A stretch of 64,000 bases of DNA from Leptolyngbya sp. NIES-3755 (GTDB taxonomy: Bacteria > Cyanobacteriota > Cyanobacteriia > Leptolyngbyales > Leptolyngbyaceae): NCBI GenBank assembly GCA_001548435.1, contig AP017308.1, forward strand, positions 1,063,030-1,127,029. Reading direction: 5' to 3'. This document shows, one piece after another, positions 57,151-64,000 of this stretch (position 1 is its first letter; each line of letters begins with the position of its first letter). A program made the position numbers and the translations under genes. The notes below the pieces were generated by a model that had not been told where the DNA came from, made no database searches, and saw nothing but the letters and a program-made list of their open reading frames with translations.

Positions 57151-59532
57151 CTACTGCCAATTGCCGATCAATACAAACGGTGCCCAGTAGAAAGGTTGTT
57201 GATAGTCGGGTGATCGCAATAATTTCAATTGTGCGCGTCTCAGTGCCTCAGCTAAAGTCGTTCCGGGCTGACGCAGTTCCTCATACAGTTGGCTCATGAG
57301 AATCGATGTAGAGTTATCTTGAACAGACCAAAGCGTTGCGATCGTACTTCTTGCACCAGAGCGAACTGCTACTCCTGCGATTCCCAAAGCGGCTCGTTTA
57401 TCGCCTGCCGCAGTTTGACAGGCACTTAAAATTAAGAGTTCAATGGGCTTGCGATCGCGGCGATTGCGACCTTCTAACAGTTGGTCAAACTCTTTTACAT
57501 TGATGCGCCCGTCCCAAGTTAACAAGAAGGTATTTTCTGCTTCAGAGGAGAACTGACCATGTGTGGCAAGATGGACGATCGGAAAGGGAACTGTTTCGAC
57601 TTTGCCTTCAAATTGAGTGCGGGTAAAAGCTTGGTTCAGTAAAACATTGGTTGGAACTAAGGCTGAAATTTGCTCGACTTCTCTCACGACACCCGGCAAA
57701 GGTGAAAATCCTTGACGGGCTTCGGAGACTCCGCCTGCTAGAGTTTGCAACTGATCTGAAGGCACTCTGGCGGTTAGTGTACTCCGTTGCCAGCGGGGAG
57801 GTAAAAGCTGCAAGCCAGGAGATAGAGCGATGCTGTATTGTTCAATTAGGTATTGTTGACCATCATGTAAAGCTGCGATCGGAATTCCTCGCAGAACACC
57901 ATCTAGAACAAATACGAGAGTTTTGACCTGACTTTGAGCGAGATCTTTTGCAATGGGACGAATGAGAAAATCGTAGAGTTGCTGGTTTGCGCGGAGCGGA
58001 TTTGAGGTCGCAACGAATGGGTTGAGAGTGGCGAAGAGATCATCGAACGCTTTCTCGATCGTTGCAGGATCGGATGGAATTGAGGGAGTGTAATCGCGAA
58101 TTGGCTGACCCGGTAACGATAGAATCACGGCTAAGCGATCGGGCAAAAGAATCGAGTAAACAACAGCGGCATTGCGATCGACTTGATCGATTTGCTGCGG
58201 TCTTACATCTAAACAGGCTTCTCGGAAGAAATTGTTGAGTTCTGCGAGTTGAAGTGCTTCGATCACTTCTCTGGCTCGTTGTAGCGTCGGTTGGCTCGGA
58301 TTGTCTTGCAATAGTAATTGGACTAACTGGCGGTAAATCGGCTCGACTTGTTCTCGAAAGGAAAACTGAACTTCAGGGTTCATTGCAATCAGATCGCTCC
58401 GGAGGATTGAGAGCGTATCGACCGCTTGATTGTAAGCCGCGATCGCATCCGGTATCTGTCCTTGCTGCTTGAGAACTCGCCCTAACTGCCATTGCCAAGA
58501 AACTGCAATATCGTTTGCCTGAATCGTTTGAGCAATTTTTAGTGCCGCTTCGGTGACTTTGCGGGAATCTGACCATTGTTGCCGTGTTTCATAGAGATGC
58601 CCTAATTGTCCTAATGCGTAGGCTTCTGCTCTCGGATCTTGGAGTTCTCGTGCTTGTTGAGTCGCAGTCGCGAGAATTTGTGCGATCGCTCTTTGATCCT
58701 GATTTTTCAATTTCGTTAAGCTTTCTGCTAAGTTGACTTGAGCGTAGATTGATGCGCGACTCAACGGTAGAGTTCTGAGCAGCGATCGAACTTCTGCAAT
58801 TAGAGGTGCTTGATCGAGCGTTGGATTCGTTTCGGCTAAAAGGCTCAACTGATTTAGCTTGGCTTGCGATCGCGTTAAATTATCTGGAGCTAGAGTAGCA
58901 GCTTGTTGATAGAAAGAGAGCGCTTCATTCGTTTTCCCGCTCTCTTTTTTCTCGCGTTCCCTAAGTGCCCTAGTCACATTGCCTAATGCTAGTAATGTAT
59001 AACTCTGACCTGAATTTAAACGCTGAGAAAGAGTCAAACTAGACTGCAAAGTAGCTTGAGAGTCTTTCAGATCGCCCACTCGAAACTGTGTGATTCCTAA
59101 ACTTCTCAGTCCATCAGCTTTCAAAGCAGAGTTAGGCAAGCTTTGTAATCGAGCATTGATTTGTTCTAAATTCACTCTAGCCCGTCGATACTGTCCAAGA
59201 GCTTGAAGAGCTTGCACCTGGTTGAGTTGGCTGCCAAGTATTCCCCGTTCATCTGATGCTGCTTTGTATGCTGCTTCGGCTTGTTTCCAGGTTTCGAGTG
59301 CTGCTTCTACTTGTCCTGCTGCAAGTTGATTTGCACCTTGGGTATTCAGAGCTTGGGCGCGAATTAGATCCGGTGAAGCGTTCTCGCTCTTTGAAGCTTG
59401 AGCAATCATAGAAGGAGTCGCCACAGTTTGAGCAACTCCTGGAACAAAAGTGCTCCAAGCGACGATACAAAAGAATTGCAGCATGGCGAGAATTGCGAGA
59501 TACCAAATTCTCGATCGCTTTCGTTGACCCAC
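57151..59532 (-). CDS. TPR-CHAT protein (caspase-like)
   Basis: A 793-residue exported or membrane-anchored protein. A signal anchor is near residues 9-35. TPR-like helical repeats follow to about 440, and the C-terminal CHAT domain (about 500-793) carries catalytic H658 (VHLATHGQFS) and C705 (LILSACQTAAGD), both intact. GTG start 59532 is supported by AGGAGG six bases before it. CHAT proteins are caspase-related proteases; in cyanobacteria they cluster with DUF928, CHASE2 and two-partner-secretion genes. It diverges from the NarL regulator over 311 bp. Confidence 0.92.
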   Translation of the reverse strand: MGQRKRSRIWYLAILAMLQFFCIVAWSTFVPGVAQTVATPSMIAQASKSENASPDLIRAQALNTQGANQLAAGQVEAALETWKQAEAAYKAASDERGILGSQLNQVQALQALGQYRRARVNLEQINARLQSLPNSALKADGLRSLGITQFRVGDLKDSQATLQSSLTLSQRLNSGQSYTLLALGNVTRALREREKKESGKTNEALSFYQQAATLAPDNLTRSQAKLNQLSLLAETNPTLDQAPLIAEVRSLLRTLPLSRASIYAQVNLAESLTKLKNQDQRAIAQILATATQQARELQDPRAEAYALGQLGHLYETRQQWSDSRKVTEAALKIAQTIQANDIAVSWQWQLGRVLKQQGQIPDAIAAYNQAVDTLSILRSDLIAMNPEVQFSFREQVEPIYRQLVQLLLQDNPSQPTLQRAREVIEALQLAELNNFFREACLDVRPQQIDQVDRNAAVVYSILLPDRLAVILSLPGQPIRDYTPSIPSDPATIEKAFDDLFATLNPFVATSNPLRANQQLYDFLIRPIAKDLAQSQVKTLVFVLDGVLRGIPIAALHDGQQYLIEQYSIALSPGLQLLPPRWQRSTLTARVPSDQLQTLAGGVSEARQGFSPLPGVVREVEQISALVPTNVLLNQAFTRTQFEGKVETVPFPIVHLATHGQFSSEAENTFLLTWDGRINVKEFDQLLEGRNRRDRKPIELLILSACQTAAGDKRAALGIAGVAVRSGARSTIATLWSVQDNSTSILMSQLYEELRQPGTTLAEALRRAQLKLLRSPDYQQPFYWAPFVLIGNWQ

Positions 59533-59843
59533 CGCGCACCTCCTGTATAACTGCTAGACTTCAGCGATCGATACATCAGCACAACATCGTTCTTTTCATT
59601 CAATCAGGAATTGCTTGTTTTTTCAACGCGGGTTCTAAAAATCACAATAAGCCAATTTCAGCAATGATCTTGCATGGAAAGAATTTCATTTTTTAACATC
59701 AGTGTTTAGTGCTGCAAATGATACAGACGAGATTTTTGCCATGAGAAACTTATGAGGTTTTAGATGAGATTTATGGATTTGAGAAACCACATCGATCGCT
59801 CAAGATGAAGAAGTGACAGAAATGCTCTTTTCAAGTGAATGCC
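59533..59843. other. Intergenic region of CHAT and NarL-regulator genes
   Basis: 311 bp with element copy 6 (59752-59780) and the CHAT ribosome site at the left edge. No small gene or RNA is evident. Confidence 0.5.
59752..59780 (+). promoter_or_regulatory. Shared 29-nt upstream element, copy 6
   Basis: ATGAGGTTTTAG, ATGAGATTT, ATGGATTT with ATG at 59752 and 59764. The TAG in the first unit means an uninterrupted reading frame is not needed for conservation, which favours a DNA site over a peptide. It lies 63 nt before the regulator start. Confidence 0.65.
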
Positions 59844-60509
59844 ATGATGACTTCAGAACTGCCGCCGACAACCCAAATCAAAGGTTCGACGATTCGAGTT
59901 CTATTGATTGATCCGCAAAGCCTCATGCGTAACGGATTGAAGGCAATGTTAGAGATGGAATCTGACTTCCAAATTGTTGGCAGTGTCGCAGATGCAGAAA
60001 GCGCGATCGTACAACTCCAAGTTTTACAGCCTGATGTTGTGTTAATCGATAGTTTAGATGGTTGGAATGCAATTCGTTCGATTCTAAATCAGTTGCCATC
60101 GGCTAAAGTTCTCGCCCTGACTAACTATGAGCAAGACTTAGATGTTCTCCAAGCGATCCAAGCGGGTGCAAAAGGATATCTACTAAAGAACATGCCGATT
60201 TCGGAACTTGTAAAGGCAATTCGGCTGATTCACCGTGGCTATAGTCAAATGGCTCCAGGGTTGATGGAAAAGCTGCTGATCAATATCCCAACTCCTGTGC
60301 GCCAACCAGAAATAGAGGAAGTGATCCTAACTCCTAGAGAACGAGGTATCTTGCGTTTGATTGGTCAGGGCTGGACGAACCGCGAAATTGCGTCTGAGCT
60401 ACATCTTGCAGAAGGTACAGTCAAAACTTATGTCACTCGATTGTTAGGTCGTCTGTCGCTTCGGAATCGATCGCAGCTTGCTATCTACGCGAACACAATC
60501 AATCTGTGA
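59844..60509 (+). CDS. NarL/FixJ-family response regulator
   Basis: A 221-residue regulator. Receiver: VLLIDPQSLMRNGL, phosphoacceptor in VVLIDSLDGW, switch LALTNYE, and YLLKNMP lysine. The LuxR-type helix-turn-helix (about 155-215) has LTPRERGILRLIGQGWTNREIA and EGTVKTYVTRLLGRL. ATG 59844 is used; GTG 59835 would add three residues. It has no adjacent kinase, carries element 6 in its promoter, and is the only stand-alone DNA-binding regulator in the accessory region, so it is a candidate to bind that element. Confidence 0.92.
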   Translation: MMTSELPPTTQIKGSTIRVLLIDPQSLMRNGLKAMLEMESDFQIVGSVADAESAIVQLQVLQPDVVLIDSLDGWNAIRSILNQLPSAKVLALTNYEQDLDVLQAIQAGAKGYLLKNMPISELVKAIRLIHRGYSQMAPGLMEKLLINIPTPVRQPEIEEVILTPRERGILRLIGQGWTNREIASELHLAEGTVKTYVTRLLGRLSLRNRSQLAIYANTINL

Positions 60510-60511
60510 TA

Positions 60512-61987
60512 TCAGCGCCCCTCCGTTCTGTAGAATGTCACGTGAAACAGCTTATCTTGAGGCACATTGCGATTAACCAGATCAGATAAGCTGTTTGTGG
60601 TTTGCAGAATCTCCCATCCTAATGGAGAAAATGTCTCCGGATTAAAGATCCTTGAAGCCAACAATGGATTCGTTAATGCTTGAGAAAAAGCATCAATCCC
60701 CACTAATCGACCCACCAACGGAGCGAGAGCAGAATTTTCTCGCACATCTTCGGCAGATAGTCCAACATAAAATTCGATATTCTCCACATGACCGTAGACC
60801 TGTTTTAGTTCTTGCTGAACTTCCTCATCCTCTGTAATCTGAGCAAAATCCGTGACTCGCGGAAACTTGCACATCTCACGATAATCGTTGTAGCTAGCAA
60901 CCTGAGCCTGCCGCCCGAACTCGATCGTTGCTAATTCAACCGGAACGAGAAAATCAGGAGTATTATGCAATCCGATTCGCGCCGCAGGTTGAGTACAGGT
61001 TTCTTCAAACAGTGATCCCAATCCTTTGTTGATTAATAAATCATTGTTCCATAGTGTGTCAGTTACGGGCATGGATTTATTGTCATACACTAACTGCTCA
61101 GGAAGCGCACTATGCCAGCGATACACCAGCGTGAATTCGATCGACATCCAGTTCTGCCGATACCAACGTTCATTCGTAAACGCTGCGGGATCAACAATGA
61201 ATTTGAAGTGATAGGGCGTTAAGTGATTGACATACTCCTCGATCACGAGCTTCAAAAAGATTCCAACCACAATATTTCTAGCGGTTTGAAACAGACGTTC
61301 ATCATCCCAGGTTGGATACGCTTGCGCGAGTAAATCACAGAGTCGATTATGCTCTCGCAGACAAAGCACATTCATCATCACATAGCCAATTTGCACATTC
61401 GCTCGCTCTACACCCATGGCAAACAGCTTTGCCTTTTGCGCTGGAGAACTGTTTTGTTCTTGAGGAACAGGAGTGTATAGTTCTGCGAATTCTGGTTTTG
61501 CAATGCCTCGTTCTGGATCTGCATAGTAGAACTCTGGGTACTCTTCCCCATTGAGGATCTGACTTTTGAGCTTACCGCCTTGATGCGATCGCAATAATTC
61601 TGTAGATTTCCGATTCAACCCATACACCGGAGATAAATCAATTTGATGGTTAGAAGTGTTCTTCATCCGATTGTTAGCAACACTTCGTAAAAAACCATCA
61701 GTAAACCATTGAACAAAGTAAGGAAATAGCAGCGTGGATTTGTTTGAGTATTTGGTTTCGCCCTTTTTCTTGAACAAAAAACCCAGTTCTTGAAGCGGGG
61801 GCAAATTCTGATTGAATTCGGGATTCGCAGGTAAATGTCGCCCTGTATAAGTCCGATCGGTTAAAGAGTCCCAAGAGGTATAGGGAGCCATTAAGCTGAA
61901 GGGATGGGGACGAGTTGGTGCATCATAAATTGCATTGTTTGTAATAAATTTATTGATGCGGCGCTTTAGAAAGTCGTTGCTTTGCAC
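60512..61987 (-). CDS. Cyclooxygenase-like animal-type haem peroxidase, apparent 5' frameshift
   Basis: A 491-residue open frame of the animal haem peroxidase superfamily, closest by eye to prostaglandin synthase. VYRWHSALPE matches the catalytic-Tyr/proximal-His YHWHP segment, NDYREMCKF the COX FNEYRKRF region, and GIDAFSQALTN the Ser530 area. The distal helix reads FVQWFTDGF where peroxidases have Gln-x-x-x-His: the His is Asp. The only in-frame start is GTG 61987. Coding similarity appears to continue upstream to ATG 62070, but with one base missing (see findings). So the natural protein is probably about 519 residues. Confidence 0.85.
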   Translation of the reverse strand: MQSNDFLKRRINKFITNNAIYDAPTRPHPFSLMAPYTSWDSLTDRTYTGRHLPANPEFNQNLPPLQELGFLFKKKGETKYSNKSTLLFPYFVQWFTDGFLRSVANNRMKNTSNHQIDLSPVYGLNRKSTELLRSHQGGKLKSQILNGEEYPEFYYADPERGIAKPEFAELYTPVPQEQNSSPAQKAKLFAMGVERANVQIGYVMMNVLCLREHNRLCDLLAQAYPTWDDERLFQTARNIVVGIFLKLVIEEYVNHLTPYHFKFIVDPAAFTNERWYRQNWMSIEFTLVYRWHSALPEQLVYDNKSMPVTDTLWNNDLLINKGLGSLFEETCTQPAARIGLHNTPDFLVPVELATIEFGRQAQVASYNDYREMCKFPRVTDFAQITEDEEVQQELKQVYGHVENIEFYVGLSAEDVRENSALAPLVGRLVGIDAFSQALTNPLLASRIFNPETFSPLGWEILQTTNSLSDLVNRNVPQDKLFHVTFYRTEGR

Positions 61988-62762
61988 AAGGTTCCACAGC
62001 CCTTCAAAGTGAGTAAGTGCATAGCTTTTAGTTGATTGCGGAATCCATCTCTGGATGCGTCTCTTGCCATAAAAACCTCATAAAATTTGATAGTTTGGAC
62101 AGGTTAGTGAGATCGCGGTATCATCAACTCATCATCGAACCATTTGCCAAGTTGTATTGCGAAGAGCGAGTTGCTTGATTCGCTCCAACAGTTATTGTTA
62201 AGCTCCATAATTGAGTGCTTACACGCCCAATTCGAGATTAAATTTCAGAAAGCTTGCTAGTACTTAATTGGTATTATCAACCCGCCAAGCTCAATATTTT
62301 GAGGGCTTCATAGTTTGTAATGAACCTAGAATACAAGCTCCGGAGGCAACCCCGAAGTCAGCCCAAATTCTTTAAATCGATCATCCCGATTTCCTTCGAG
62401 ATTAGTGATGGTTGCTCCTATCCTAAAGATTGAACTGAGGAGAGTCATCTGAAAATCGTCTTGACCTCAGTTAAACAAACTAAAGTAGATTCTGTTAACT
62501 TTCGTCTTATTGAAACGCGATCGTCACAGGACACATCTCAAAAGACTTAAGTAATCATGCTCAGTGAATCAACGAATGTTAACTAGATTGTCTCTACTTC
62601 GTTGAGTAAAGGTCGAGACGTTCTTCAGATGTATCGCCTGAGCTAAATCTCTACGATAAAGCTAGTTAAGTCTGATTGTTTCGATATACAGCAGGAGATT
62701 CACAGGCTTAGACAACCTGTACTCAGTAACCAGGATGCTAACATATTGCTCAGAATTCTCTG
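61988..62762. other. Intergenic region with peroxidase 5' end and 90-nt repeat
   Basis: 775 bp. Positions 61988-62070 appear to be the frameshifted first codons of the peroxidase, with a GAGG site at 62076-62079. The 90-nt repeat copy B lies at 62418-62507. The rest shows no gene; short frames (for instance 37 codons from 62323) have no support. Confidence 0.55.
62418..62507. repeat. 90-nt intergenic repeat, copy B
   Basis: Gap-free match to 50752-50841 with about 67 of 90 identical bases. It is 411 nt upstream of the peroxidase and 256 nt upstream of the COQ4-motif gene. Confidence 0.65.
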
Positions 62763-63308
62763 ATGAATACTCCCTTAAATTTGACCGCTCAATTCAAACC
62801 CTTACCAGACGATCATATTGCTCCAGATTTCTATATTGACCCAAATTCTTGTAGCTTGCATGATGCTGTACAACAATTCGCGATCGATCGTCCAGAAGAT
62901 GAACCTTGGATTGTCTGGCTCTTTGAAGATGTGAATAGCCTGATCGCGTTACCTGGCAAAATTAGTCTTTATGGTCATGATAGTCTTCACGCCATTCTCA
63001 ACTGCGGACATGCTCCCGCAGATGAAGCCTTTGTCGGTGGTTTCACAATGGGCAACACAACTCAAGCTAATGGAATACATCAATTCCTGTACAAACTGGT
63101 TTCCTCACAGCTATATCCCAAAAAGTACCGTCTCCCTTGGAAAGTCTCCCACTACTTTGATGCAGGCTTCAGCTACGGGCGCTCACTTCCCTTAAGAAAT
63201 TTGCATCAGACAGATTTCAGCACCTATCAACATTACACCATTACACAGGTCAGGCAGCAGCTTGGCATTACACCCATCTCTTTGCCCTATGAATCGACAA
63301 ATTTCTAA
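62763..63308 (+). CDS. COQ4-motif protein
   Basis: A 181-residue soluble protein. Its centre carries HDSLH followed after exactly 11 residues by Glu (HDSLHAI...ADEAFVGGF), the HDxxH-x11-E metal-ligand motif of COQ4, a ubiquinone-biosynthesis scaffold and decarboxylase. Next comes FLYKLVSSQLYPKKY, as in the C-terminal helices of that family. Cyanobacteria make plastoquinone, not ubiquinone, so the substrate would be different. Start ATG 62763. Its last 20 bases overlap the purine-permease gene, so the two are probably cotranslated. Confidence 0.72.
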   Translation: MNTPLNLTAQFKPLPDDHIAPDFYIDPNSCSLHDAVQQFAIDRPEDEPWIVWLFEDVNSLIALPGKISLYGHDSLHAILNCGHAPADEAFVGGFTMGNTTQANGIHQFLYKLVSSQLYPKKYRLPWKVSHYFDAGFSYGRSLPLRNLHQTDFSTYQHYTITQVRQQLGITPISLPYESTNF

Positions 63309-64000
63309 ATTTCCATTTTGGTCGGATCGCATCAGTCAGTTCTTCCAGTTTGAACAATTAGGCACGAACTATCGCACCGAATTACTCGCTGGTTTTACTA
63401 TCTTTATGACTACGGCTCCAATTCTCGTCGTGAATGCTCATATCTTAGGAAATGCGATCTTTCTACAGCAGAGCGGTGATTTGTTTGCTCAGATTTTAGT
63501 TGCGATCGCGCTTTGTGCTGCGGTGTCAAGCTTCCTGATTGGACTGCTCACGAACTACCCGTTTGTCTTAGGAGCCGGGACGGGAATTACTGCGCTGTTT
63601 ACTTTCTCGATCGTGCTCGGTATGGGAATGAATTGGCGTTTAGCACTTACCGCTGTTCTAGTTGAAGGAATTCTCTTTACGGCTCTGTCTGTGAGTCCAC
63701 TGCGTCGTCAACTGGATAATGCGATTCCTAATTCGCTCAAACAAGCCATGGTGATTGGCTTAGGTTTGTTCCTTTCGTATATTGCGCTGTCAGGAAAAGT
63801 CACCTCTTCTCAAGTAGGTGCAGGCATCATTGTCTCAAATGCGGCGACACTGACCAGTCTAGGAACACTAAAACAACCGGCGACACTCATTGGCGTTTTT
63901 GGGATTCTATTAACAACATTGCTGATGGTACGATCGGTCAAAGGCGCATTCCTGTTCGTGATTTTCGGTACGGCTGCGATCGGTTGGTTAACTGGAGTCG
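63289..64000 (+). CDS. NCS2/AzgA-type purine permease (partial, runs off the window)
   Basis: The first 237 residues of a membrane permease; no stop before the window end. FEQLGTNYRTELLAGFTIFMTTAPILVVNAHIL is the AzgA/PbuG opening, with helix 1 and the conserved VNAHIL. Then come GLLTNYPFVLGAGTGITALFTFSIVLGMG (the conserved PxxxxxGxGxxAxFxxxVV-like segment), PNSLKQAMVIGLGLFLSYIAL and further helices. Probable guanine/hypoxanthine/adenine uptake. ATG 63289 overlaps the upstream gene by 20 nt. Confidence 0.85.
   Translation, partial: MNRQISKFPFWSDRISQFFQFEQLGTNYRTELLAGFTIFMTTAPILVVNAHILGNAIFLQQSGDLFAQILVAIALCAAVSSFLIGLLTNYPFVLGAGTGITALFTFSIVLGMGMNWRLALTAVLVEGILFTALSVSPLRRQLDNAIPNSLKQAMVIGLGLFLSYIALSGKVTSSQVGAGIIVSNAATLTSLGTLKQPATLIGVFGILLTTLLMVRSVKGAFLFVIFGTAAIGWLTGV

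Noticed and set aside
62323-62436. 37-codon frame beginning MNLEYKLRRQPR
   Set aside because: No ribosome-binding site, no recognisable family, and it runs into the 90-nt repeat; likely chance.

Overview
The window is chromosomal DNA of a cyanobacterium. It carries photosystem I subunit psaK, the 31-residue cytochrome b6f subunit petL, many GCGATCGC (HIP1-type) palindromes, a Pix/Tax-type phototaxis locus, and the DUF928, CHASE2, CHAT and two-partner-secretion families typical of filamentous cyanobacteria. A non-heterocystous filamentous (Leptolyngbya-like) lineage is my best guess; nothing here fixes the genus.

Layout. 1-2.2 kb: an OmpR-type response regulator and its sensor kinase. 2.2-13 kb (minus strand): a six-gene chemotaxis-like phototaxis operon read PatA-like regulator, CheY, CheW, MCP, hybrid CheA, second MCP. 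The first MCP has a GAF domain with the cysteine that holds bilin in cyanobacteriochromes; the second MCP has lost it. 13-26.3 kb is mostly housekeeping: psaK, acetate kinase, glutathione-dependent formaldehyde oxidation, hisB, an EmrAB-like efflux pair, petL, aroB, ribD and endonuclease V.

26.3-31.1 kb (minus strand) is a compact six-gene operon that looks like a complete RNA-repair system: two RlaP-type nucleotidyltransferases, a P-loop polynucleotide-kinase-like protein, a Thg1-like 3'-5' polymerase, an RNA ligase, and an HD-phosphohydrolase/kinase fusion. Together they could heal, extend and seal broken RNA ends, probably tRNA.

33-60 kb is an accessory region of signalling and surface proteins: AAA-like ATPases (one fused to CHASE2), DUF928, a haem-motif hybrid histidine kinase, a striking histidine-kinase-dimerisation/receiver/beta-carbonic-anhydrase fusion, a multi-receiver protein, two paralogous two-partner-secretion exoproteins, an SGNH esterase, a one-domain SLH protein, an alpha/beta hydrolase split by an IS5-family element, a CHAT/TPR protein and a NarL-type regulator. 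Six genes in this region share the same 29-nt upstream element with fixed internal 12-nt spacing, and some share a second block further upstream, suggesting one regulon. Duplicated intergenic blocks and a relic of a third exoprotein gene show repeated local rearrangement.

60.5-64 kb holds a cyclooxygenase-like haem peroxidase whose natural ATG appears to be one base out of frame, a COQ4-motif protein, and the start of an AzgA-type purine permease that runs off the window.
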